A stretch of DNA of 42,866 nt from Nitrosomonas communis (GCF_024102715.1 NZ_JAGFJM010000080.1:1-42866), one strand, 5' to 3'. Numbered from the stretch's first letter, positions 28,331 to 37,294 are shown. Made by a program: numbers and translations. Notes: a model not told the origin generated them from the sequence alone.

Positions 28331-28621
28331 TCATAGCTCTATCGCTTCCTTTAATACTTGCTCGCGGATATGACGGTTCAATTCATGTTCGGGGATCAGC
28401 TCCACCCGGCGATGGAGTAAATCTGCCAACCGCTCAGTTAGCGGGATGCGCTGCTTAAACAGATCGTAACCCCGTGGAAAATCCACCAGAAAATCGACAT
28501 CACTGTCGGATTGCTCTTCGCCCCGGGCGACAGAACCAAACACGCGAATGCGTCGTGCGCCGTACTGACTACACAGTGCCATGATGACATCTTTTTGGCT
28601 GCGCAATTTATCTAATAACAT
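28331..28621 (-). CDS. MNT-type nucleotidyltransferase without HepT partner
   Basis: A 96-residue minimal nucleotidyltransferase with a complete GSx10DxD motif (GSVARGEEQSDSDVD) and the following DFLVDFPRGYDLF segment. Such proteins normally pair with a HEPN toxin (HepT), but the next gene is vapB and no HEPN gene is adjacent. It sits 108 bases after the Argonaute gene. It may be an orphan antitoxin or modify another protein of the island. A gagag ribosome site precedes the ATG. Confidence 0.85.
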   Translation of the reverse strand: MLLDKLRSQKDVIMALCSQYGARRIRVFGSVARGEEQSDSDVDFLVDFPRGYDLFKQRIPLTERLADLLHRRVELIPEHELNRHIREQVLKEAIEL

Positions 28622-28729
28622 TGTGGTCTCTCTTGCTTTATTACGAACCCCGGTCCAGCATAATATATATGAAACAAATATTAAGGTTGGGTCAGGAATA
28701 ATCGTTTGATTTTTTATTTGTTATCTTAG

Positions 28730-30154
28730 CTACATAAAAAATCTATAATCATAGACATCGTTCTTGATCTCAGGTGTTAGTTTGACTACTTCAGCAAAGA
28801 GGTGTGAATAGCCAATAGTCACAGGCATCGTCTTGTACAGTGTATTGTTATTCCAATCAACTTTTGTAAGAGCGAGAATGCTCGCGCAGGTGTCATGCCA
28901 TCCTCCCTCACCAGAAAAGCGGCGCAGGATTATCGGAGCGGGAAGCGGTTTCAGAGCAGCTTCCTTAAAAACCGGTTTATTTGTGTTTTGTTGATTGACG
29001 TTTAATACACTGCCTTGTGTCCATAATAGACATTCCGAACTTGTTAAAGGTTGATATAGACCGCGATCTATCGGGTAACCGGCAGGAGTTGTGCTCTTAT
29101 TGGTGCCTTGTGGGCCATCAACTTTAAGACCATACCAGTTTGTATTCCGTATAATTTGAACAAGCTCGACTTCAGTTTTACTGCCGAAGGCGTCGAGCGT
29201 GCCTTGAATTTCTTCCTCTGTGAAATGCGTTGATTTGTGGACGAATATTTTGCGAGGAATTCGACCGTTATGACTATTCTGGTATAGGTGCAAGCTTTTT
29301 GAGAGAACCGATTGCATTTCCTGATAGCTGAGATATGGATTACCTTTCCGATCGGTTGTATATTCTCGTGTATCATAGGCAATAAACTCAAAACCGGTGC
29401 CGTCTGGATCAAAGACCTGGCTGCAACAAGTTGTGTAATCATTTCCTTCCGACTGCTTCTTGATAGCATAGCTCAGGCCAATATAGGCTTCGTCCTTGTC
29501 CCATTCCGCAAGCTTCCATGGGATACCGCCAGCCTTTGCATAAAGGGCAACACTGATGCCCCACATTACATTTGCACGGCAATTACGGGTAAAAGCCGTT
29601 TCGTTGATTATTTGTATTGGTAGATTGTGTAAGGCAGTTTTTGCTTTGATCCTATCATGCAGATTGAAACCTTCATACTCGAAACACTGCTTCCAGTTCT
29701 GCGGTAAATAAATGAGAACCACATCAAAGTTATTCTTCTGCCTTAGCAGATTGGTCATCGACTGGAAAATGTTCTCAGAGAGAACAGTCCCATTTCTTGA
29801 ATCAGCAAGCACGTCACACTCTTTAGGCATAGCGCATTTAAGTACTTCTGTTGGCGGAACCAATGGAGCGCGAAACACGGTTTCAAACCCAGGATATTGA
29901 ATATAGTAATTAAGGGCTTCTTTCGCTACGGCAGCATTGCTGAGTTCTGATACAAGACTGTCTAGTTTGCCCATATATGTTGCTGGTGCCAGATAGGCCA
30001 ATCTCACGTGGTGGAGCAGACCTAAACCAGCGCTGTACGGACCATACCGTACGAGACCACGAAGTGGATGTGTGTCTGTTTTGCTTTCCTGAAACAAGAG
30101 ATGAGGTTCTGGCAAGATGGAATATGCAGGAAGACTAGAAAGTTTAGCGTTCAT
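28730..30154 (-). CDS. Short prokaryotic Argonaute (MID-PIWI), SPARSA subunit
   Basis: A short pAgo of 474 residues with MID and PIWI domains only. The MID-like region (about 140-215) contains [20 protein letters not shown] and [16 protein letters not shown], with the Lys and Gln expected to hold the guide 5' phosphate. In PIWI, the strand that holds the first catalytic Asp reads AYIGLSYAI, and the second site reads [12 protein letters not shown], so the catalytic Asp residues are missing: it binds but should not cut. I chose ATG 30154, which overlaps the SIR2-APAZ stop by 11 bases; an upstream ATG at 30235 would add 27 residues inside that gene. In known SPARSA pairs the guide-loaded pAgo senses invading DNA and switches on the SIR2 NADase. 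Confidence 0.88.
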   Translation of the reverse strand: MNAKLSSLPAYSILPEPHLLFQESKTDTHPLRGLVRYGPYSAGLGLLHHVRLAYLAPATYMGKLDSLVSELSNAAVAKEALNYYIQYPGFETVFRAPLVPPTEVLKCAMPKECDVLADSRNGTVLSENIFQSMTNLLRQKNNFDVVLIYLPQNWKQCFEYEGFNLHDRIKAKTALHNLPIQIINETAFTRNCRANVMWGISVALYAKAGGIPWKLAEWDKDEAYIGLSYAIKKQSEGNDYTTCCSQVFDPDGTGFEFIAYDTREYTTDRKGNPYLSYQEMQSVLSKSLHLYQNSHNGRIPRKIFVHKSTHFTEEEIQGTLDAFGSKTEVELVQIIRNTNWYGLKVDGPQGTNKSTTPAGYPIDRGLYQPLTSSECLLWTQGSVLNVNQQNTNKPVFKEAALKPLPAPIILRRFSGEGGWHDTCASILALTKVDWNNNTLYKTMPVTIGYSHLFAEVVKLTPEIKNDVYDYRFFM

Positions 30155-31904
30155 GGCCACACTTCCGGCTGTATGCAGTTCGGGTTCCAATCTTGAATTC
30201 CGCGCTGTATTCAGTATCCTGAAAACAGGATACATTGACTGTATCTCCAGATCCTACTTTGCCGAGCAATATTTCAATCCACATATCTAAAAGCTGATAG
30301 GATTGCTTGTTATATCGTTTCAGACATCGCTGACGCAGAAAGCTGCGTGCTTCCTGTCTTTTTGAGAGTGGCTTGATCCAGATGTCCGGCCTAAGCATAA
30401 CCCATAAATTTCCACCACGTTCTTCTAAATGGATTGAAGCACTTTCCGCCCAAGTTACATCCTTCAATTCTGGTACGTTTCCTGTGATATCACCAAGCTC
30501 ATTCCGCATTCGTGAAAATAGCTTGTCATTTGCAGCTAAATTTTTTACTACGGCATAATATGTTTTGTCTTTGCTACGACGCAGAAACAGCGGTTTACTT
30601 TGACAAAGAGCTGTAGCAAGTGCCTCTTCGAAAAAGGCTCTTATGATGGTAGATTCAGATGTGAGCTTTAACCCTTCCTCAATGTCATAAGATTTAATCG
30701 TTCTAACTTTATTTGCAGCAAGTAATTTAACGATTTCTTTGCTATTTCCCCAGAACAATATTTTGTCAGTATAAGTTAGAACAGCATTTGGCGATATTTC
30801 AATAATTTTTTTCTTGATATCTCCAAATGTGATAGAGTCGTTTAATTCAACCATGCCACATCGAAGTGGAAGCATAAGTACAGGCAGTGCATTGGTACGT
30901 AGGATTGGATACTGCTTGCCCGGTGCAGGAAGTGGAATAGAAAAATTTGTAGCACGTGCTGTTCTAATTTTGTTATCAAGTGCTTGAGGCTTACCTTCTA
31001 CTTGACGCCATATTTTTGAGAGCATTTCATCGAAAGTTCCGATTTCAATAACGTGTGCGTCCACGCTTTTCTTCTTTGCATCTGCGATAAGTTCCCACAC
31101 CCCATCTTCTACACTGGTTGTTTTTGGGGTTGCCCAGAACAATCCATATGGAAACGCATTGTTTTGATTAATTGCTTCACGAAACATCGTCATAACATTC
31201 CTATCACGACCACTATAGCCTGATACCACTAGTCCATATCTTGTTGTAGCTGCCAGAAAACATTTCTGAATTTCTCTATCGTTGTTTTGCAAATCTTCTG
31301 GTAAGTTCTTGATGCTCCGGTAGCGAAAATCACCATGGATTTTTGCATAAAGTGGGTATATATCTTTATTTAAAGCATCCAATGCAGCATAAGAGCCTTC
31401 CAAATGATAGGTTGACAGGTTTTTGCTGGTGACTTCTGCAAAAGCGTTTTCTATAACTTCGTCAAAGTTTGTCGTGTAGACGATTCTTGCTTTACCCATC
31501 GCCATTAAGCCAGCTAATATGCGGTGGCCTATATTCAGGGAAATTTTGTCGCTTGAAAGAGCCTCATGGATATATTGTTGCTGGGCTTGATAGTCATTAC
31601 CAAACATTAAATCAAAATAAAATGAATATTCTTCTGGACTCCAGCGAGCCGGAAATCCTCTACTATCCATGTATGTTTGAATCTTATGCTTTATGGCATT
31701 GTTGTTAATGTCGTGTAATTGCAAATCTTGATTTTCATGCCGACAGTAATAGCGACGCTTTAAATCCCAGATAATATCGATTGCAGTAGGTAGACCTGCT
31801 GAACGTGAAGTACCTGCACCTAGGAACCACATTAGATAAGAGGCGTTTTGAACATAGTGTTGTAAGAATTTGCTTGCTGAAATTTGATTGATCTCATTGC
31901 TCAT
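30144..31904 (-). CDS. SIR2-APAZ NADase subunit of a SPARSA short-Argonaute system
   Basis: A 586-residue effector. The N-terminal SIR2 domain has the NAD-binding [11 protein letters not shown] (29-39), TTNFDEVIE (N146, D148), catalytic His190 in YAKIHGD and GYSGRD (229-234). The C-terminal half (about 330-586) fits an APAZ domain, which mimics the N/L1/L2 parts missing from short pAgos and binds the adjacent Argonaute. In characterised SIR2-APAZ/Ago pairs, plasmid or phage recognition triggers NAD depletion and cell death. The start overlaps the hsdS stop (ATGA at 31901-31904) and the end overlaps the pAgo start. This stretch is visibly more AT-rich than hsdR or hsdM. Confidence 0.9.
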   Translation of the reverse strand: MSNEINQISASKFLQHYVQNASYLMWFLGAGTSRSAGLPTAIDIIWDLKRRYYCRHENQDLQLHDINNNAIKHKIQTYMDSRGFPARWSPEEYSFYFDLMFGNDYQAQQQYIHEALSSDKISLNIGHRILAGLMAMGKARIVYTTNFDEVIENAFAEVTSKNLSTYHLEGSYAALDALNKDIYPLYAKIHGDFRYRSIKNLPEDLQNNDREIQKCFLAATTRYGLVVSGYSGRDRNVMTMFREAINQNNAFPYGLFWATPKTTSVEDGVWELIADAKKKSVDAHVIEIGTFDEMLSKIWRQVEGKPQALDNKIRTARATNFSIPLPAPGKQYPILRTNALPVLMLPLRCGMVELNDSITFGDIKKKIIEISPNAVLTYTDKILFWGNSKEIVKLLAANKVRTIKSYDIEEGLKLTSESTIIRAFFEEALATALCQSKPLFLRRSKDKTYYAVVKNLAANDKLFSRMRNELGDITGNVPELKDVTWAESASIHLEERGGNLWVMLRPDIWIKPLSKRQEARSFLRQRCLKRYNKQSYQLLDMWIEILLGKVGSGDTVNVSCFQDTEYSAEFKIGTRTAYSRKCGHER

Positions 31905-33100
31905 ACCGCTAGCGCTCCATTCATTAAACGTGGTAACAGCAAGTCTCTCGCTTGTATAAGCTTACGTGTTTCTGTAGAAAGGATGTCTATCTGCTTAAGT
32001 ATCGGTTTTGTATGCTCAGTAAATGTTTGAATTAGATTCCTTTCGGGAGCTACAAAGGGTATAAGCTTGAATGTGTCGCGGATGATAGCATCAAACACTG
32101 CGCCCACCGCTCGGCTGCGGAAATGCTCAACGCCATCAATGAGTGCGAAATAGAGGTAATACTGATTGAGGGGAGGTTTTGCGATTAATGCGTAACACGA
32201 TTGATTCATAGCCATCGTAGTCTGGGCGAGATTGATCTTTCCTACCGTTCCACGTGCCGTAATAAACACAGTGTCTTTGGGGTAAAGTTTACTATTGCAG
32301 TTCTTAATCCCCAGATCAGTCAAATGCTTTTCTGTTACAAAAACGTAAGCATAATCTGTTGTGTCTTTTGGCGTAAAAAATGGAATATCTCCATTCCAGT
32401 ATTCCGGTACATTTGTTTTTGGTGTTCCTCCACTGAGAATATCCATTACCTCAAATGCTGTTTTCCTCTCCCAACCCTCCGGCACGCCATCGATGATTTT
32501 GGTGTGTTCGTGGCCGGGGAAGCGGAGGTGGACGAACCATTCCTTGTAGAGCAGCCGTGCCGCCTGTTCCAGCAACTGTATCCGCCGCCGGTTGTTTTCG
32601 ATCAGGTCGTCGTAGGCGGAGAGAATGGAGGCGATCCTCTTTTGCTCGCTCACATTTGGGATCGGAAACTCAATTGAAAGCAGTTTTTCTTGACTGAGGT
32701 TGTCTTGAGCAGCTCCTTGTGTGAATTGCTTAACACGCCTTTTGATTGTCGCATCGAACAGGTACTTTACGAAGCGAGCATCAGCTTTCTTTTCATCGGC
32801 AATGAAGCCAATAACACTATCTGGGAAGCAAGCATCTATTCCGAGTATTGCGGTATCGGCGATGTTGGCAGCGATTGTAATGCAAAGCGTTCCTGCAGGC
32901 CAAAGCTTGCTTTGCTGAAGACCAGCATCGTTGTAAGTCTGTTTATACTCAGTTATATAGAGGCCGGCGTGCTTAACGTCGCTGGTCTGTATAAAAGGAT
33001 AGGGTCCACCATAGAGGTGAGCGGCATCACGTGGGCGGTGTCGAGAACGACCGCGTGAAAGGTACCCAAGTTGATCCAACCTCTGTGGCATCCAACTCAT
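31901..33100 (-). CDS. hsdS: Type I restriction enzyme, specificity subunit (HsdS)
   Basis: The 399-residue DNA-recognition subunit. Two target-recognition domains (about 1-150 and 205-350) are each followed by a conserved coiled-coil: SEQKRIASILSAYDDLIENN in the centre and FTEHTKPILKQIDILSTETR at the end. The second half begins PEGWERKTAFEVMDILSGGT, typical of HsdS. The start ATGA overlaps the stop of a 45-codon ORF that copies the hsdM tail; its own stop overlaps the SIR2-APAZ start. TRD sequences differ quickly, so the target site cannot be read. Confidence 0.93.
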   Translation of the reverse strand: MSWMPQRLDQLGYLSRGRSRHRPRDAAHLYGGPYPFIQTSDVKHAGLYITEYKQTYNDAGLQQSKLWPAGTLCITIAANIADTAILGIDACFPDSVIGFIADEKKADARFVKYLFDATIKRRVKQFTQGAAQDNLSQEKLLSIEFPIPNVSEQKRIASILSAYDDLIENNRRRIQLLEQAARLLYKEWFVHLRFPGHEHTKIIDGVPEGWERKTAFEVMDILSGGTPKTNVPEYWNGDIPFFTPKDTTDYAYVFVTEKHLTDLGIKNCNSKLYPKDTVFITARGTVGKINLAQTTMAMNQSCYALIAKPPLNQYYLYFALIDGVEHFRSRAVGAVFDAIIRDTFKLIPFVAPERNLIQTFTEHTKPILKQIDILSTETRKLIQARDLLLPRLMNGALAV

Positions 33101-33234
33101 TTCCCCAACTCCTCAAAATTATTTTTGATGGTTGTGGCGAGTTGAATCACCTCGACATTCAGATCTTCCAGTCCAACAATGATGTCAGCCTCCCTTGCAC
33201 AACTAGCGAAACAGCCTGTTTCACAATTTCTCAT
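33097..33234 (-). CDS. 45-aa ORF repeating the HsdM C-terminus
   Basis: ATG at 33234, overlapping the AlbA_2 gene stop, to TGA at 33099-33097, overlapping the hsdS start. The last 30 residues, GLEDLNVEVIQLATTIKNNF then EELGK, match the end of HsdM in this window (ELEDLNTEAVQLAATIKKNF then EELGI). The first 15 residues (RNCETGCFASCAREAD) contain three Cys and have no match there. It is either a leftover of an older hsdM whose body was replaced, or a mini-gene that keeps translational coupling into hsdS. No other function can be claimed. Confidence 0.65.
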   Translation of the reverse strand: MRNCETGCFASCAREADIIVGLEDLNVEVIQLATTIKNNFEELGK

Positions 33235-34661
33235 ACTCTATCCCCCAGCGCATTTTTCCCTTTTTCGGTCAGGCGATACTTCTGCAGGCGGCTTTGGGGT
33301 TTGTTGGGAATGGTGCGCTCGATGAAGCCTGCTTCCAGCAAAGGGTTGAGATAATTACTCTGAAAGGTTTTCCAGTGTTTCAGGCCGAGCATCTCCATGA
33401 TCTCTCTGGCGGAACGCGGTTCCCGGCAGAACTCACCGACTTGTGCGGTGACTTGTGCGGTGACTTGTGCGATGACTTGTGCTCCTGACTGTGGATGTGG
33501 AACTTCCGCTGTTTTGATCATTTCAGCTAACGGAAAAATAAAACGCACGCGCAGGCCCAGTTCGACGATGGATGGGGTGGGAAAACCCGCCGCTGCGGTT
33601 TCCCGGAAGATACGAGGGACTCCCGATCCCCATTGTTCGATCAGTTTCAATTCCCTGAATACACGGGCGATCACGGGATTGCGGATTTTGGAAACACCCT
33701 GGCGCATGTCTGCCACCGTCATGCCCGGTGGCAGAATGCCTGGGTTTTCTATTTCGATGCGGTCGTCGAAGAAAGCAACCCGAACAGGTCCGCCGCGCTG
33801 AGACCAGTCAGCATGGACCAGGGCATTGATGGCCGCTTCGCGCAGGGCTTCCAGAGGAATGCTCCAGATATCCCGTCGCCGTACTTCGGAAAAATCCGCG
33901 CCACGCATGGCGTGTTTTTTGAGAAAAAGCATGATGCTGTCCACCAGTACCGATAGGGGTTCCTCCAGCTCGATATGGTCAAAGATCCTGGCCTTGTCTG
34001 TGCCGATGAACCGGCCGCATTGCACCCAGCAATCGGGGAATTGCGCAACCCGGTTACGCCCGAAGAGGAGCACGCCGCCCCGGGTCGGCACGCTTTTGCC
34101 CTGTTCCTTAACCAGCAGTCTCAGGGTGAGCAGCGCCTGCTCATCGATTTCGCGAATACCGGCAAAGGCGCGTTTGATCGCGTCGATCGCGAGATCATCC
34201 ATGGAGAGTTGCGGCATGGGCAGTTCATCAAACGAGACTCCCTCAACGGACCGGCGCAGTTCGCCGATCAGCTCCCGGTCGGCCTGGCGGTTGGTGGAAC
34301 CGAGCCGGACATACACCCCGCTTTCCGGCCCCTCGGAACGTAGGTAGTGGGGACGGGAATTGCTCAGGAAAATCTCGATCACCAGCAGGGTTTTGCCGTC
34401 GACCGTGGTCATTTCGACATTGGGTACCAGGCGGGGGCTGATGGCGTCGGCGATCAGGTTGCAGAGCCGTTCTTCCTCATCCAGCGGATTGTCGATCCCG
34501 ACTGGCTCCCGTGTCTTGTCTGCCACGCCAATGATGATCCTGCCGCCGGCAGTATTGGCAAAGGCCACCAGCGTCTTGAGGAGGTTGCGCGGGGAGGAGA
34601 GATCCCGTTTGAACTCCAGAGTCTTGCCTTCGTCGGCCTTGAGCAGTTCGGCGATGCTCAT
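33231..34661 (-). CDS. AlbA_2/Schlafen-like ATP-binding protein within hsd operon
   Basis: A 476-residue protein. The N-terminal AlbA_2 (Schlafen-like) nucleic-acid domain has LEFKRDLSSPRNLLKTLVAF and GGRIIIGVADK (about 8-130). A RecG-related HATPase_c_4 module follows with LREAAINALVHADWSQRGG (273-291) and IRNPVIARVFRELKLIEQWG. A winged helix ends it (about 412-476). An Ala-Gln-Val repeat at 394-408 is encoded by 12-base tandem repeats. It starts inside the hsdM stop (ATGA) and ends in another ATGA with the hsdM-tail ORF. Such genes are common guests in type I operons; the role may be regulatory, but none is established here. Confidence 0.83.
   Translation of the reverse strand: MSIAELLKADEGKTLEFKRDLSSPRNLLKTLVAFANTAGGRIIIGVADKTREPVGIDNPLDEEERLCNLIADAISPRLVPNVEMTTVDGKTLLVIEIFLSNSRPHYLRSEGPESGVYVRLGSTNRQADRELIGELRRSVEGVSFDELPMPQLSMDDLAIDAIKRAFAGIREIDEQALLTLRLLVKEQGKSVPTRGGVLLFGRNRVAQFPDCWVQCGRFIGTDKARIFDHIELEEPLSVLVDSIMLFLKKHAMRGADFSEVRRRDIWSIPLEALREAAINALVHADWSQRGGPVRVAFFDDRIEIENPGILPPGMTVADMRQGVSKIRNPVIARVFRELKLIEQWGSGVPRIFRETAAAGFPTPSIVELGLRVRFIFPLAEMIKTAEVPHPQSGAQVIAQVTAQVTAQVGEFCREPRSAREIMEMLGLKHWKTFQSNYLNPLLEAGFIERTIPNKPQSRLQKYRLTEKGKNALGDRV
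33438..33485. repeat. four 12-bp tandem repeats in the AlbA_2 gene
   Basis: Units of gacttgtgcggt at 33438, 33450, 33462 and 33474, the last two slightly diverged. They encode the Ala-Gln-Val-x repeat on the minus strand. Unit changes keep the frame (12 = 4 codons), so copy number can vary linker length. Confidence 0.85.
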
Positions 34662-37249
34662 ATCCCCAGCTCCTCGAAGTTCTTCTTGATGGTCGCAGCC
34701 AGTTGCACGGCCTCGGTGTTCAGGTCCTCCAATTCGACGTGAATTTCGCGCAGGGCCTCTTCGAAATCAAAGTCTTCATCGAGTTCTTCAGGTGCCACGC
34801 CGACATAGCGGCCGGGGGTAAGACTCCAGTCATTGGCTGCGATTTCTTGAAGCGTTACCAGTTTGACCAGTCCTTGCACATCGCGCAGTTCAGCCTCGGG
34901 AAAGCGTTCGGCGAGCCAGCGGGCCTGCTTCCAGAAATAGCGCACCTGCTTGAGCTGTTCCACAGCCTGGGCGCGAGCCTTATCGGCGGCCTTGCGGGCG
35001 CGGGTAATGTCGCGATTGGCCCAGGCATCGCTGTCGCGGGCTTCACACTCATTCTCGCAGGTGTCGATTAGGCGGGTAGCGAGTTTATAGATCAGGTCAG
35101 TTTGCATGATCAGATCGCGACTCGCTTCAGCCAAGGGTGCAAGGATATCTACGGCATGGCTGAGCGTCTTGGCTGCATCGGAAGCTGAGGTATTGTCGGC
35201 GTCTGATTGTCGGGTTACGCCCTGCGGGCTAACCCAACCACCATTTTTCTCGATATGTTGACGGAATTGTTCGATATCCTGTTCGAACAGTATGCTCTCC
35301 TTCTCCAGTTCTTGCAGCACTTCCGCCTGCGGGCCGGTTTCAGGCTGGTTGTTCAGGAAAGGCGACATCGTGCTGCGCAATGCGCTCAGTGCTTCAGTAT
35401 AAGCGTGTAATGGACGCACGACGTGCCCCGGTTCATCTTTTAGCTCAAAGCAGGCGTGCGCTTGTTCGACCGTGTTGCTGAGGTATTGCGCGAGCAGTTG
35501 CAGGTAACGCTCAGTTTCACCCCTATAGAGCCAGACGATGGCGAGCAGATTCTGCTGCTGTTCGGGGGAAAAGTCGTAGATTTTGCGCGTGACCTTGCGG
35601 TAGATGTTGCGTGCATCAATCATCAAGACATTGCCTTTTTGATTATAGGCAATGGCTCCCTCACCCCTGGCCCCTCTCCGAGAGGGAGAGGGGAGCTGCT
35701 CAGCAATTTTTTGCAGGGTTTGTTCAGGGAATTCGAGCAATTCATTATTGGCGATACGGATTACGTTTATTCCATGTGATTGTAAATAAGCATCACGTTT
35801 ACGGTCTTTATCCTTTCGATCGTCGTGAACGGGACCATCCAGCTCTAGGGCAATACGTGCTTCGTGGCAGTAAAAATCGAGAATGTAATCGCCAGCCTGA
35901 TGTTGCCGGCGAAACTTGAGACCCAGGAAGCGGCGATCACGCACCAATTCCCAGAATATCTCCTCCGCTGGTGTCTGCTTCTTGCGTAGTTCCCGCGCAC
36001 GTTCAACCAGTCCGCTGAAATCGTATCCTCCTCGATAATGATTCCCTTCTCCCGCTGGGAGAAGGGTTGGGGATGAGGGTCGATCGGGCTTGCCCCGATC
36101 AATAAACCATAGTTCACAAGGCACAGTACGCGTGTAAAAGAAATTGGAGCGAATGGCGATCATGATGTCCACCTCGCCTGTTTCGACCAGTTTCTGCCTG
36201 ACCTTGGCTTCGCCGCCCCCTGCACTGGAAGCCTGTGAGGACATGACGAAACCGGCACGGCCTTTGTCGTTCAGATAGCTGTAGAAGTAACTGATCCACA
36301 CATAATTGCCGTTGCTGACTTTGTCCTTTTTGTTGATGCCGGGCAGACCGAATGGCAGGCGCGGGTCGCGCTTGATCTTGTCGGCGTCGATCTCGTCCAC
36401 GTTGAACGGCGGATTGGCCATGACATAATCGGCACGACCGACCAGTTCATGCGGATCTTCGTAGTAGGTGATGGCCTTCTGGATGTCGCCTTCCAGGCCG
36501 TGTACCGCCAGGTTCATCTTGGCCAGGCGCAGGGTGGTGGCGTTTTTCTCCAGGCCGCGGAAGGTGAGTTTCTCCGTCGGGCTTTGCCCATGCTCCTCGA
36601 CAATGCGTGCGCTTTGCACGAACATGCCGCCAGAGCCGCAGGCGGGATCGAGCACCGTACCCTGTTTCGGGTCGAGTACATGGGCGATCAACGACACCAG
36701 TGAAATGGGCGTGAAAAACTCGCCGCCGTCGTGCGCTTTCTGGTCGGCGAACTGGGTGAGGAAGTATTCGTAGATGCGGCCAAACACGTCGCCGGATACT
36801 TTTTTCAGCTCGTCGGGATTGAGCGTGCGCAGCAACTGACCGAGCACCTGGTTATCCAGTTCCTGATATTCGCTCTTGGGCAGCACGCCGCGCAGACTTT
36901 CGTAATCGGCTTCAATCGATTCCATTGCCTCGATGATGGCATGTGCACGGTCTGCGCTGTCAGGCAGAGCCACAAGCGTGTCGAACTGCGCTTTGGGGTG
37001 CAGAAAGATGGCGCTTTGCTGGGAAAAATCCTCCTTGGTCAGCGGGCGCGTCTTGCCACCACGGCTGGGCAGGTTGGGTTCGATCTTTTCCTTGACCGTC
37101 AGATAGCGGCTGTAGGCATGGCGCAGGAATACCAGGCCCATGACAGGCAGAAAATATTCGTTGCTGGCGTAGTTGGAATTGGCACGCAGCGTATCGGCTG
37201 CAGTCCAGAGACGTTTTTCGATGGCTTCAATGTGTTCGAGTTGACGCAT
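34658..37249 (-). CDS. hsdM: Type I restriction enzyme, methylase subunit (HsdM) with inserted DUF559 nuclease domain
   Basis: An 863-residue N6-adenine methyltransferase. N-terminal helical domain, SAM-binding motif I TVLDPACGSGGMF (198-210) and catalytic motif NPPF (279-282) are intact, and a long helical C-terminus ends VQLAATIKKNFEELGI. After CELWFIDRGKP (residue 388) the normal sequence is interrupted by about 145 residues and resumes as GNVLMIDARNIYRKVTRKI (from about 539). The insert is a DUF559 domain flanked by repeat-encoded Pro/Gly/Ser tracts. Without it the chain would be about 720 residues, normal for this HsdM type. It is the first gene of the island. A candidate promoter lies 46 bases upstream. 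Confidence 0.93.
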   Translation of the reverse strand: MRQLEHIEAIEKRLWTAADTLRANSNYASNEYFLPVMGLVFLRHAYSRYLTVKEKIEPNLPSRGGKTRPLTKEDFSQQSAIFLHPKAQFDTLVALPDSADRAHAIIEAMESIEADYESLRGVLPKSEYQELDNQVLGQLLRTLNPDELKKVSGDVFGRIYEYFLTQFADQKAHDGGEFFTPISLVSLIAHVLDPKQGTVLDPACGSGGMFVQSARIVEEHGQSPTEKLTFRGLEKNATTLRLAKMNLAVHGLEGDIQKAITYYEDPHELVGRADYVMANPPFNVDEIDADKIKRDPRLPFGLPGINKKDKVSNGNYVWISYFYSYLNDKGRAGFVMSSQASSAGGGEAKVRQKLVETGEVDIMIAIRSNFFYTRTVPCELWFIDRGKPDRPSSPTLLPAGEGNHYRGGYDFSGLVERARELRKKQTPAEEIFWELVRDRRFLGLKFRRQHQAGDYILDFYCHEARIALELDGPVHDDRKDKDRKRDAYLQSHGINVIRIANNELLEFPEQTLQKIAEQLPSPSRRGARGEGAIAYNQKGNVLMIDARNIYRKVTRKIYDFSPEQQQNLLAIVWLYRGETERYLQLLAQYLSNTVEQAHACFELKDEPGHVVRPLHAYTEALSALRSTMSPFLNNQPETGPQAEVLQELEKESILFEQDIEQFRQHIEKNGGWVSPQGVTRQSDADNTSASDAAKTLSHAVDILAPLAEASRDLIMQTDLIYKLATRLIDTCENECEARDSDAWANRDITRARKAADKARAQAVEQLKQVRYFWKQARWLAERFPEAELRDVQGLVKLVTLQEIAANDWSLTPGRYVGVAPEELDEDFDFEEALREIHVELEDLNTEAVQLAATIKKNFEELGI
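35658..36079 (-). mobile_element. DUF559 (Vsr-like) nuclease cassette bounded by palindromes, in frame within hsdM
   Basis: The 422-bp insert has outer arms ccctcaccc (35658-35666) and ggatgaggg (36071-36079). Each end carries a hairpin: cccctctcc/ggagagggg (35671-35679, 35685-35693) and cccttctccc/gggagaaggg (36044-36053, 36057-36066). Between them, on the minus strand, HsdM residues about 409-519 form a DUF559 domain: LVERARELRKKQTPAEEIFW, FLGLKFRRQHQAGDYILDFY and ARIALELDGPVHDD, with D458, E469 and D471 as likely active-site acids. DUF559 proteins are Vsr/PD-(D/E)xK-like endonucleases usually encoded alone. The same repeat family occurs twice in hsdR. Mobility is inferred. Confidence 0.75.
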
Positions 37250-37294
37250 TCAGTTTTTATTGTTGTTGGTTGTAGCCGGTTATCAGTGACCCAG

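Noticed and set aside
30154-30235. Longer N-terminus for the short Argonaute
   Set aside because: The extra 27 codons lie entirely inside the SIR2-APAZ coding end and add nothing recognisable; ATG 30154 gives a normal 474-residue protein and a short overlap.
33438-33485. Tandem repeats as a CRISPR-like array
   Set aside because: Units are 12 bp, directly adjacent with no spacers, and in a coding frame.
35658-36079. The HsdM insert as an intein
   Set aside because: No Cys/Ser at the first junction, no His-Asn at the end and no intein block motifs; the content is DUF559 plus palindromes.
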